Assembly: GCA_009761415.1 (NCBI GenBank) | Contig: QUOL01000013.1 | Location: 920,501 to 984,500, forward strand | DNA from: Sarcomyxa edulis | Lineage: Eukaryota > Basidiomycota > Agaricomycetes > Agaricales > Mycenaceae | Direction of reading: 5' to 3' | DNA length: 64,000 nucleotides | Shown here: positions 1-9,844 of the stretch, in pieces | Layout of the letters: each line of letters begins with the position of its first letter | How positions within the stretch are numbered: position 1 is the first letter of the stretch | Position numbers and translations under genes: made by a program | The notes under the pieces: model-generated | Database searches by the model: none | Told to the model about the DNA's origin: nothing | The model's input: the letters and a program-made list of their open reading frames with translations, nothing else

Positions 1-53
1 TCTCCTCGACGGCTTGTTGGCGAGTCGGACACAGTGCTGATGGGTGAAGACAT
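1..53 (-). CDS. Possible 5' end of a gene running off the left edge
   Basis: On the minus strand an ATG at 53 opens a frame to the window edge that reads MSSPISTVSDSPTSRRG. Its Ser/Pro/Arg-rich start is typical of fungal regulatory or signalling proteins, but 17 residues cannot identify a family. The long gene-free stretch to its right could be its promoter. This is inference from an open frame only and could be chance. Confidence 0.25.
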   Translation of the reverse strand, partial: MSSPISTVSDSPTSRRG

Positions 54-1812
54 GATAGGGCTCAGAATAGTCGTTAGGGATCGTCAAAACTTGTCGACGT
101 TGCCGACGTGTTCGGGTATCGAAAAAGAGATGGTTCGGGCGCTTATCGATGGCGGTGTGTCCCTGGTTTATCAAAAAGCGAATGTAACAGGACCATGCCT
201 GCTAGCGCTGAAGAAACTGTATGTCTAGCCGGGACAGTCGGAAATGCAACTTGAATTTCAAGTTGAAGCAAGCCTCGATCTGCATTTCAAATAAGACTGC
301 TCGTCGATCCAGCTTCGGCACAGACTGCGTTATGGTCGGACATATCGATGTTACACTGCAGGTTGGAACGAGACGTCTGCAATTTCTCTTGTGCACGGAT
401 CGCCCTAAAAAGTCTTCGCGATGCAATCACTGGATTTCCGTAAGTGCATATTTCTTTCTTGAAAAGTCAAGACTCTAAAGCACATATTTCACTATAGTCA
501 GCTTAGCTTCCCAGTTGATTACATAGGCCATCGCCTTGGTCATGGAGTACGGCTTAGCGACTAATGCAGAGAGAGGTCCATCCATGGACGAAAGTTTCAC
601 GACCGTGGACGTACGCTCTCCCGTCAGCGCACCATACTCTCTTTGCATGTATTACTATCAGGTTCGATTTGTACCTATTCCTTTGCGATTGACTCAACGT
701 CATTAGGCATGATTCTGCGGAATGCAAACGTCTCAATCTTCAGGGAAAATAGCGCTACCGTGGCTGTAACAAACTCGGAACCTACTTTCCGACAGTCTAT
801 CGGTGGGTCGACAGCGACGAGGCGAGTGCCAATCAGAAAGGCGTGCGATACTTTCGTCCACCGACTCGAAGTCTATTGCGGCTTGATTGCGACGGTTAGT
901 CAACGTAAGAGCAGATATGCATGGGGTGGGATCCACCAGAGTGACCGGAGGATAAAATGACAAAAGAATGGGGTGGGATGGTTGTGAACGAGAAATCAAA
1001 CAACTCGAGAAAACGAAGCCATGCAAAACCTGAGACTGGAAATATGAGCAAAAAGACAATATCGACTGGATGAATTTGAATTTTGATGACAGTAGGGTAC
1101 GGGGATTAACTCCTCAGGAGTTATTCACTGCTTATAAACGCGCCGCAGGCCGGATTTTTTTTTTCGGCCATGTTTATAACCGTTTTTAACACCTAGGGTA
1201 AACAGGCACGTGACACACCCAGGAGAGCTATAGCAACGTCCGTTCTTGTGCAAAAAAATTTCATTGTTCAGAATCCTAGCTATAAGTCTTGTTCCCCTCC
1301 TCTTTCGAAGAAAATGAGGCGAGTTTGCCAAAAATTTGAATATTTGACGCCTCTCAGTATCGGCGGCACAGCCACACTTGTGGCCAATTCGCGGCGATTT
1401 TTCCAAGATTTTTCTCAGCTATTTTCCGACACGGGAAAGCATTCGACAGTAAGAAATACCAACGGAAAATTCGAACAAGACCCTTGTAATTGTCTCATCT
1501 TATCTTGATTCCACCTTCCTTCATATACCCTCCGACTTACTGTATCACGTGCAGTACGTCTAGGTGTTAATAACACCAAAATTTTGCCCGTCGAGTTAAC
1601 AACTGTTAATAACCCCAAAACGTGACGTGTTAATAACAGGTGTTAATAACAGTTGACTTAAACCCGCCACCCTAGATGACAGGCAAAAGGTCACGTGATC
1701 GAGACGCGTCTAGAAATTGATGTCATCGAACGTGACCTCGGAGGCATTATCATTATTGGGAACTCAAGTAAAATTTACAATTACAGTTACGGATAGGTCA
1801 TGGACAGTAGAG
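54..1812. other. Gene-poor region with short repeats
   Basis: I see no convincing coding region here; the open frames are short and match no family. The only structure is a cluster of GTTAATAAC repeats near 1563-1652, listed separately, with CACGTG-like elements around 1208 and 1692. The region separates the possible left-edge gene from the 3' end of the hemerythrin gene. It may be an intergenic spacer or the decayed remnant of a mobile element; nothing decides between these. Confidence 0.5.
1563..1652. repeat. GTTAATAAC repeat cluster with palindrome and 13-bp tandem duplication
   Basis: The nonamer GTTAATAAC occurs four times, starting at 1566, 1605, 1629 and 1642. The first copy sits in a perfect odd palindrome, GGTGTTAATAACACC, at 1563-1577. 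The last two form an exact tandem duplication of GTGTTAATAACAG (1627-1639 and 1640-1652). The function is unknown; it could be a cluster of binding sites or the eroded end of a repeat family. Confidence 0.7.
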
Positions 1813-2703
1813 CTAATTTTTCGCATCGATATCTTCTTTCATCTCTTCTTTCATCTCCTCGGTGGGGAATTTTGCGAACACGTCTTTGAGTTTATCGAGC
1901 GGTGCAGCGAGGAAACCCACGAACGTCTCGAATGGGGGCTGGTTCGGAGCAGAAGGGTGAGCTCTGAAAAAAAGGTATCAACCATGTTATTCAATACTTG
2001 ATTATATGCGGTATTGAAAGGCCTCACCGTGTCGGCACAAATTTCTTGGTCCTCTTGAACTGCGCGGCTGCTTCTCTACTTCCATCCGCTCCAATAGCAG
2101 GTTCCAATAGAGGGAGGTCTTCATTCTCCTCTTCATCGTTGTGGTGGTGCAAATGCTCCATGATCTTCGTGATCTTTTCGTGATACTCAGTCGTCCCAGG
2201 ATTCAGCGATTCGAGCTCGTAGAGCATGTTTTTAACATCCTGTTACATACATGAGTGACTTGACAGAAAAGACTGATATTTTCGACGGTATCACATACTT
2301 GATGTTCCGCACGGTCATGATCCGCCTGCTCGACACCCTTCTCCCCCAAATGCTTCTCCATGAGAGGGTACACAACTATCTCCTCACCCACTGCATGTCT
2401 CGCGATCTCCCAGGTCAGCTGACGAGCCCAGCGTTCTTGTGCGTCAGTATTTCCGGTGGCTTTGATATACTGGTCGTGATAGTCGTACATCTGAATACAC
2501 ATGAGTTCAGTCGAAAACTGCAACTCGAGTTAGATTTTTTTCTTATTCCCAACCTCTTGATGATCATCCTTGATGGCTTCGGTGAGAGTTTTGTGGGTAG
2601 ACATTGCTCGTTGATAATTCCTGGATATTTTTATGGCGTAGACGGATGTTGGTGAGGAAAATGACCGGGAGGATGTTCGTGAGATGAACGTTCGGAGAAA
2701 CAT
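1813..2703 (-). CDS. Hemerythrin HHE-domain protein, probably mitochondrial
   Basis: Four exons (2554-2703, 2299-2490, 2028-2239, 1813-1963) splice cleanly into about 234 residues. The protein has the hemerythrin-like HHE layout: DDHQE near the start, YDYHDQY, RHAVGEE and HDRAEHQ, then a second half with EHLHHHNDEEE. In the family these His and Glu residues bind a di-iron centre used for oxygen, nitric oxide or redox sensing. The first 33 residues (MFLRTFISRTSSRSFSS onward) are rich in Arg and Ser and lack acidic residues, as in a mitochondrial presequence. A TATATAAA box at 2717-2724 lies only 14 nt before this ATG, so transcription may instead start inside it and use the second ATG at 2604 (MSTHKTL), giving a cytosolic form. 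The introns are short and canonical. A broken copy of this gene lies upstream at about 3060-3260. Confidence 0.9.
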
Positions 2704-2716
2704 GTTGTCTTAGGGG

Positions 2717-2724
2717 TTTATATA
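2717..2724 (-). promoter_or_regulatory. TATA box of the hemerythrin gene
   Basis: TATATAAA on the minus strand lies 14 nt before the first ATG (2703) and 113 nt before the second in-frame ATG (2604). If transcription starts about 30 nt downstream, the second ATG is favoured. A longer TATATATAT run at 2881-2889 could serve a longer transcript that keeps the presequence. Confidence 0.4.
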
Positions 2725-3059
2725 CTTTTGCGCTTCATCTGTGGCGGAGGAGCGATGAGGAAGGCATCGAACTTGTAAGATCATGAATGACTTCATTAGA
2801 GACGTCACCCAATCAGAAGCGGGCACGATGTCACATACGGGTATGTCACGGTGCGGCCTCAGACAGGGTGCACGTGGCGTTATATATATCGAGCGCGTCG
2901 AACCTATATATCTGGGCCTGAGAAGTCAAGATTCACGGTGGACATTCAGAGGGAAACCAACTGGAAGGAAGAGACACGGCAATGCCTTCGTACGGTACCT
3001 AGTCTTGCTATGACTCAGTACTGAAGAGAAGAAACAGGAAGAGAAATCTTCAAGTCCTC

Positions 3060-3260
3060 TGCATGATCGGAGTTTTGGCGACGCCTTTGAGTTTGTCAAC
3101 TGGGGCAGCGAAAACACCCACTCAGGACCCGAGCAGGGGCGTGTTTGGGGAAGAAGGGGTGATTCCGTCGAGCATCAATCCATTCCGAGCAGAACGAACA
3201 ACATGTAGGCCCCGACTTCGTTGCTTTAGAGACGTCACCCAAGTCGAATCTCGACTGACG
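3060..3260 (-). pseudogene. Decayed fragment of a second hemerythrin gene
   Basis: The stretch around 3079-3165 matches the last exon of the intact gene (about 1872-1962), sharing the words CTTTGAGTTT and GCAGCGA and the same order of sequence. In translation it gives AAPVDKLKGVAK against AAPLDKLKDVFAK in the intact protein, but with frame breaks. Just upstream, AGAGACGTCACCCAA at about 3229-3243 copies the upstream element of the intact gene at about 2799-2813. The 800-odd bases that should lie between the two parts are missing, so this is a tandem duplicate collapsed by an internal deletion. The alignment was made by eye. Confidence 0.65.
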
Positions 3261-3613
3261 CGCCCTGCTGTACCGGTAAAATCAATAGTCACCTGACTAT
3301 ATGACATTGAAGATCATACCAAATCTTTCCTCCGAAATACTTCCGTTGTTCTTGATACGATGTCTGCAATGCAAGTGTATATATATAAATATCAACACAA
3401 GGAGACTTCATAGTTGCGAAGAAGTAACCCCGTCAAACCGTTACGGTGTGGCCCAGAGTGCGTGCGTTCCTTGCCTTCTCGAGACACTGGGCGCGCCCGC
3501 GACACCCTCTCCACTCCACACTTACAACCTCGTAAGGATCCCCCCTCGACGAAACTCTAGCTTGCCGTACCAAGTCTATCAGCAGTGTGCGCCACCATCA
3601 GATTCTCCATACC
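3261..3613. other. Short intergenic spacer
   Basis: This stretch lies between the hemerythrin fragment and the 3' end of ORC5. I see no coding potential or notable structure; it probably holds the ORC5 3' untranslated region. Confidence 0.5.
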
Positions 3614-5441
3614 TCATGCAGGATCCCACATAAGGTCATTCAAGGGGACTCCCAAATCCCGTGCTAAAGCCAACGCAACATCATATGAAACGCCACACTT
3701 GAACATCGGTGGCCCGTCAAGTCTATCAGCAGGCGACGTGCGATGGAGGAGCCGCATTGAGGTAAGTTCCATGATCTGTATACCGATAAAGATTTGATTG
3801 GCGACAAGTCACAAGTAACAAAAGGAAAGGACAAACTGATGCGTAAACTCCGACCCTGCGTATCTCCATATCCGTATATTCACCAGGAATCTTGAATACC
3901 GGGGCCGGTGGTCTATCATCGACGTCATTCTCTTCGAGCAGAGCACCTAGCATAGCGATAAGACGATCGAGAGGGAATGGTGTCGGTCCAAGCAGCCTTT
4001 GTGGTACCTGCAAGAAAAGACACATCAATGATGAGTATAACAGCCCTAGATGCGAAAGCTCTTCGAGAGCATACTTTAGCAGGCCCACTCCTCGCCGTTC
4101 TCTTGATAGGCCCCCTCCGTTTCCTCTTCTTCTCGTCCAAACCTCTTCCAAACATCCTCAAATCACTCTTCGCAGGATTCGTTGATGCCAGAAACGCAGC
4201 AACCAATATGTACTTAGACATTATCGGCAGGTCATCCATCCCACCATCATTCAGATCCTTATCCGCACGTGAGGCTGCTGGGATACTATAAGTATACGAC
4301 TTGGTCAAAATATCATAGTCCGGAACATTAGCCTTCGCCCAATCACTCGCATTCGTCAATCGCGGGTAGAGGGATTCTAGGGCATTATCCATCGAGGGTG
4401 TAAATAACCGTATCAGTCGCATACGGATGTCTTCTGTTGGAGGTGTGAACTCAAGGTCCGGGTCTTCGTCTTTTGCGAGTTTATACGCGTCCAGGACGGG
4501 CTGGACGAAGCCCGGCCATCGAGCTGCAGCGATGTAAGCATGCTCGTGAGGATCGTGGGTAGAAGGGAAACAGATGTCGACTAGGGTTGAGATGAAGTGG
4601 GTGTATAGTGAGAGGAGGGCTGGGTGGTATATTTGGGATGATTGGGTGTTTGATGTGGTTATGAATGCTTCCCTCTGTCGTTGAATGATCGCTGGGGATT
4701 CTTTAGAGTCGTTCACTTAAAAAAATAAATGGGGAATAGACCCACAGTCCTTCGTAGGCGGCGCTACATCGATATAATATGGATCCGGTGATGCGCCAAG
4801 TGAAGGCCGTATGTCCTCCCATCGTACATCAGAAATCATGATGACAGTCAGGTCAACTTGAGACTGTAACGATGGTCTGAATTTTGACTCTTCGACGACT
4901 TGTAGTAATACAGCACACGCACCAGTTCAGCCAGACGCGTCAACGGAACGAACAATTCTGGGAGATTTTCTTTCAGGCGCTCTGCACGCTCAATCGAGAT
5001 CACAAGTCGGATGTCTATGTCGGATTCTTTAGCCTTCTCCTTTCCCTTCCCCAGCTGTTTGACAGCAGAGTCGCGAACAGCTCGTAGACCATGCAAAAAT
5101 GCATCCAGATTGTCATTCCACCTCTGCCCACTCCCACTTCCACTCCCACCGTCCTCTGTGGCCGATCCATCCCAATTCACACATCCATCATTCCACTTCG
5201 GTTTCCAGCCAGCCAGAGCATTGATAACCGAGTCATAGAGTAGCCGAGGTGTGAAGCATGCAACACCGTCGATGTGCGCGTACCGAATTGACGCGTTGTT
5301 GTCCTTCAAAACTGATTTGACGGCATTGGCGGTGATCCTTGGGGTTGTGGAGTCATTGATGTAGATGAACGAGGGTGGGTATGTGGAAATCAGACCTGAT
5401 AATTCAGAAACGAGTTTCTCGTAGCCTGGATGCGTCGACAT
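3614..5441 (-). CDS. ORC5: Origin recognition complex subunit 5
   Basis: ORC5 is part of the six-subunit complex that marks replication origins in the nucleus and loads the MCM helicase. The protein starts MSTHPGYEKLVSELSGLIS, the usual ORC5 opening. It continues with the AAA+-like core (AHIDGVACFTPRLLYDSVIN; LTVIMISDVRWEDIRPS; YYIDVAPPTK). The C-terminal ORC5 domain contains HPALLSLYTHF, AYIAAARWPGFVQPVLDAY and the signature LPIMSKYILVAAFLASTNPA followed by KSDLRMFGRG. It closes with LTSMRLLHRTSP and DRLDGPPMFKCGVSYDVAL. The last exon ends at a TGA at 3614-3616. One intron, after the PPTK motif near 4720-4750, seems to be only about 30 nt and is uncertain. An upstream in-frame ATG at 5543 could extend the N terminus, but the extension looks unconserved. 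Confidence 0.93.
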
Positions 5442-6545
5442 GAGTGAAGAAAGCAGAGAGTAAAAAACCCGGCGGCCACAGAAAATGAAATGAGTCATGT
5501 GATCTTGACGCGTCGTTTTTGGAACGCGACCGGGCAACATCACACTGGCTCGCCAGGCAACTCAGAACGGTATATTCTCGATATACTTAAACCTTGCGAG
5601 AGAGACATAGGAGTATACTGATATGACGGACATTGAACTGGCACGCGGTCGGTATCGAGCACAAAAAGTCAAACTTTAGACTCTATCAACACATGGAGGA
5701 TATTCAAAGCAAGTACTATCCAGCCTGTAGCATACACTGCGAGATTATAGTCTGCTTAGGTACTTTCTCACCCTCTGCGGTCAGACATGAGCGAAAGCCC
5801 GCAGTGGTGGCCTGTTCATCACTTTCTCTCAAGTTCCAGAATGTACATAGATAGGTATATTAGAAGGACTGTTGGAGGCTTTTAGCACGTAGGCAGCACC
5901 GCTTCGAGACAGAGAGCTGTGAGACGACGAGGATGTTGTTTCTCCGCATAATTTTGATTTTTGACCCCGCAACTTACTCCATGTAGAAGTTCCGTGCAAT
6001 TCGAACGCGAGTAATCAAATACACCATCAGACAGCATCGCTTTTGGAAGTTATCTCACCACCATAAATTTGTGAATCTACTCATCAAAAAATGTCAGTGG
6101 CCCTTAATGCTATTGCGTTATGGGTGCTATCGGCTTTGTTCCCGAGTGGCATCGGTCGGCCGTGGCCAGGAAACCACGATCATGTTTCAACTCCAAGCTT
6201 GAAGTCTAGGGAGGATTGAATTTGTGAAATCCATCTTCTCGGCTTTGGCCGCAGACGATTGATATTGTTAATCATGATATGATGATAGCTACAAGACCGT
6301 AGCAAGGAAAGGCTTCGGTGACGAGTCGGGCGCGCATCTATGCAATGTCATGATCCTAAAACCTAATTGATCTCCAGAATATGATCCGAGGGGGGCAGGC
6401 TTGATTGTTGGTGCATCGTGGCGTTTCAAGAGTCGAAGCTTTTTATAGTCCACAATTGATGTACAGATTCGCGATTACCTGTTTTTACAACGACGACCGA
6501 GTCAACGATTGATCGCCCGGCCTTGGAGACTCGACGTAGTAATAT
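5442..6545. other. Intergenic region upstream of ORC5
   Basis: About 1.1 kb between the ORC5 start and the 3' end of the next minus-strand gene. Apart from the ACGCGT elements close to ORC5 I see no gene, repeat or RNA structure; all open frames are short and unrelated to known families. Confidence 0.5.
5508..5528. promoter_or_regulatory. MluI cell-cycle box-like elements upstream of ORC5
   Basis: A perfect ACGCGT (5508-5513) and a second ACGCG core (5524-5528) lie 67-87 nt before the ORC5 start codon. In fungi ACGCGT is the site of the MBF-type G1/S factor that drives replication genes, so periodic expression of ORC5 is plausible. If translation really began at 5543 the sites would fall in coding sequence. 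Confidence 0.4.
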
Positions 6546-7967
6546 TCAAAGCTTCAACAATCCTACCACATTGACTCCGAGGTGAAGGCAAAGGCCAACA
6601 CCCGCGGCTCCGAGAGCAACAGTAACAAGAACGCGCTGGAGGGTCTTGATCTTGGGCCCGTATCCCTTAGCACCCGCGGCGTCGATAGAAGCGATATCTG
6701 TTGTGGTCAATTCTATGACAACACTATCAGTAAAAAGAGATACACAATAGAGCTCGACATACTGAGGTCGCCCGCCGCGAGATAGCCTTTTAATCGGTAA
6801 TCCTTGGAGCTCGTCCTGAGAGAACGCAATGACGATGATCAAATATTCCGAGGATAATACAAGCATCCTTACGTGACAACAACAGCTCCTTTTGCTTTCG
6901 TCCATGCGAGGAGAACTTGTTCGGGAGTGGCACCAAGTCTTTCCGCAATCTGGTTGACAGGTGCATCGACCGGTCCACCGGGTCTTGAGGTGATAGGACT
7001 AGTCGCAAGAGGCGTATCATTGCCGGTCATTAGAACAGTTGCACAGAACTATACGTGTGCAAGGAAACCCACATGAGAGCGCTGTACGCCTCGACAACTA
7101 TTCCGTTCAAGGCGGCGTATTCCAAGATCGGGAGTTGTTGCAAATGAACATATGGGTGCAACAAAATCTGGAAAGCCGTTTTGTTTAATAGCCGTTTCCG
7201 AAGTCTGGCTGACCGGAGAAGACTTGCCTGGTTAGCGGCTGGCTTGACCTTAGCTGACGCCAATAAGATGGTGAGATCCTTTACTCCAAAATTACTGACA
7301 CCGATGCTCCTTTGAATGATGGGTATTAGGACAGAAATGTGATTGATTGGCTCAAACTGACTTAGCAAACCCTCTAGCTTTGATTTCTTCCATCTGTTTC
7401 CAAGCAGTCGGGATATCCGGAACCGCCAAACGAGGATGGTGAATGAGATAGAGGTCAACGTAGGACACTCCCAGCTATACACAACTCCATGAATCAGCAA
7501 ACTTACGAACCTACTACTAGTCTTTGAGATGACTGACATTCTTCAAACTATTCTGGATTGAGGTCGGAATGTCCAACCCGCCCAAACCAGAATATTTCGT
7601 CGTGATGAATATATCATTCCGCGCAAGTCCACTTTCCCTAATTGCGGTTCCTGCCTCGAATTCATTTTGGTACGATTGAGCGGTGTCTATGTGGCATTGT
7701 TCGTATGAGCATGGTGACTCTCGTGCCTCCTGGTTACCGAGTCCATCCGAGTACTTACCAACGTGACCGAAACCGAGAGAGATAGCTTGTTCTACTTGGT
7801 CGATAGGGCTTTGCCCGTTCCCGAGTTTCCATGTACCGAACCCAATACCTGGGATGGCATTGCCTAGCATGGGATTGGCAGTACCAGTAAGCCATCGACT
7901 CTGATGATCATTTCAAGGGAACAGATAGGTACTCACCATCGTTCAACTTGATCGTCTCCCAAGGCAT
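6546..7967 (-). CDS. Aldo/keto reductase with a C-terminal membrane tail
   Basis: This is a NAD(P)H-dependent carbonyl reductase of the aldo/keto reductase superfamily. The first exon reads MPWETIKLNDG and splices to NAIPGIGFGTWKLGNGQ. The catalytic tetrad is visible: Asp and Tyr in GHVDTAQSYQNE, Lys in IFITTKYSG, and His in VDLYLIHHP. The cofactor side is seen in SIGVSNFG, ILLHPYVHLQQ and SPGGPVDAPVNQIAERLG. The motif HVDTA is rebuilt by an exact splice near 7690-7760. The protein does not stop at the usual C-terminal loop: after DIASIDAAGAKGYGPKIKT there is a hydrophobic helix (VLVTVALGAAGVGLCLHLG) up to the last residues GLLKL, which should anchor it in a membrane. The exon junctions near 6710-6790 are uncertain. 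Confidence 0.9.
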
Positions 7968-8643
7968 AGTCTCAGCAGTGGGGTGGTGGGCAGTAGCAAG
8001 AGTCTCAAGGCAATCGGTATATCGAGGGGTGGGCGTGGGCGATAAGGACCCGAAATAAACGCAGTGTGGGATTTACGCCATGTGGCTACCCACCGAAGTA
8101 GGAACCGGAAATGGTATCATCTGGGGATGCGCATCCCGCCATTATTGCGAGAGATGGTCCTTCAAGGCAAATCCGAGTCAGCAAGTCCTCTCAAACGCCC
8201 GGGTAGCCGGTGCTTCTCCGCCTGTCATGCATTTTTTATATTTGGTTTCCAAGGGTATGCCACACAATGTGCACCCACATGCGCCCATATGCACTAGATA
8301 ATTTGATTTACCGAAGCAACAATGTCTAGTGGTATGGAAACATTGCGGGGAGTAATAGTTCCTCTCGACCTTTTCGATTCACGTACCTACTATCTCCAAG
8401 TTGCCTTTCTGCAACCCCATCAGTGAAGCATTGAGTGACAAAGGATAGTTTACGACTTGATTACGACACGTGGGGAAAAATACAAAGCCATGGTCTTCGT
8501 TAAATATACACTATCAGGATAGCTATAGGCTACAAAGTTGGTGGGGTCAAGGTGGACGTAGAACGAAACGTGGATTATGCGAAAAGTAAGTGATATGGGG
8601 ATGCGGATCCTAAGTGGAATGACGATCATGACGCCCTCGTTCT
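7968..8643. other. Intergenic region, aldo/keto reductase promoter
   Basis: About 680 nt between the reductase start and the 3' end of the zinc-finger gene. No coding region is recognisable. It should hold the reductase promoter and the zinc-finger gene's 3' untranslated region. Confidence 0.5.
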
Positions 8644-9844
8644 CAGTCATCGGATATTCCTTCAACATCGGCGTCGGAGTCTAGTTCGTCTTCTGAATCG
8701 TCCGGACTATGCGGCGGCGTATGCATGAAGGAGGTACCCGCATAATTAGGAAGACTGGATAGACCTCTGCCGTGCGTTCGAAAATGGCGTCTCATATTTG
8801 CTTGATAAACGAAAGGATATTAAGTCTGATATTGCAAAGAGGATACAGTAGATCCACATACAGTTTACGTTGAATCGACGATCGCAATTCGGGTACGGAC
8901 ACTCGTAAGCTGCGGATGATGTTTTGGTGAGGATTTGCACTTCCACAAAGGGTAGGTAAGATGGAACGCGTACGTTTCTCTCCGGTGTGCGTATTGATAT
9001 GTGTACGCAACGTGCTCGGTCGATTGAAACTTTTCGAACAATGAGGACACGGGTGTCGTCGTAGCGGGTCGAACGAGGTCCTCGATGATCCCTCTTCGAT
9101 ACTGAGTCTCGAGCTGGTCTCTTGTACCCCGTCACTACCACTCACACCTGAAAAAGAGACGAGTCCTGTATATCCTTGTAAGGGCTGAGCATCCGAGGAA
9201 ACGGGTACACGAAATGCGGGAGCCGCTCCACAGGCAATAGCAGCAGATGATGTTTCCACAGAGGCGGAACCACGGAGATCGAGTGTCGTACTGCTGGAGA
9301 TGTGCTCGAGGGATGAAGAGGTAGGATCGGATCGAAGTATATCGAACGAGTAGGACATAGACTCGACTGTTCGTATAGGGTCAGGGGACGGAGAAGAAGA
9401 CGGACGTGAGTAGCCTGAAGATACGTCTCTAGATCTCGTAGAATTAACACCCATCGGGATGAGGGTGGGAGTACGACGGATATGAACATCGCGCCGACCG
9501 TTGGGCGGACACGAGCGTGAGTGAGACTCTTCTCGATTCCGAGTCTGGGAGGTGTATACATCGTGTGGTAATGTTGTGCGGCGATGAAGAGTGTCGGTGG
9601 ATGGAGTGGGGGAACGAGAAAGTGGTGGTAGAAGTAAGCGACCCGAAGCCTGCGGGTCTGCTGGAGTATGAAGCCGTCCACCTTCGAGGGGTCTGAATTC
9701 TCGTTGAACATTTGATCGAGGAGGTGGTAACACCCTCTCCTGGAGAAACTCTGTAGTGATTCAGATAACTATATAGAGGGTGGGTGGAAAGGTATACGAG
9801 AACTCACCAGAGAACATTTCGTGAATGCCTGGCAAAGAAACCAT
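8644..9844 (-). CDS. C2H2 zinc-finger transcription factor
   Basis: The gene starts MVSLPGIHEMFS in a tiny first exon and continues in a long, disordered Ser/Pro/Arg-rich region of some 240 residues. Near the C terminus are two C2H2 fingers: HPCPHCSKSFNRPSTLRTHI followed by NTHTGEKPYECPYPNCDRRF, then NVNSNMRRHFRTHGRG after an intron. The TGEKPY linker between the fingers is the classical DNA-binding type. The tail, DDSEDELDSDADVEGISDD, is strongly acidic and could activate transcription. The order (disordered N terminus, two C-terminal fingers, acidic end) is common in fungal regulators; targets cannot be read from sequence. Splicing at both finger introns restores every metal-binding Cys and His. 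The stop is at 8644-8646. Confidence 0.88.

Noticed and set aside
4013..4080. Reading straight through after SGPAK in ORC5
   Set aside because: The read-through peptide is unconserved; a GTATGC donor and CAG acceptor restore the conserved VPQRLLGPTPFPLDRLIAML.
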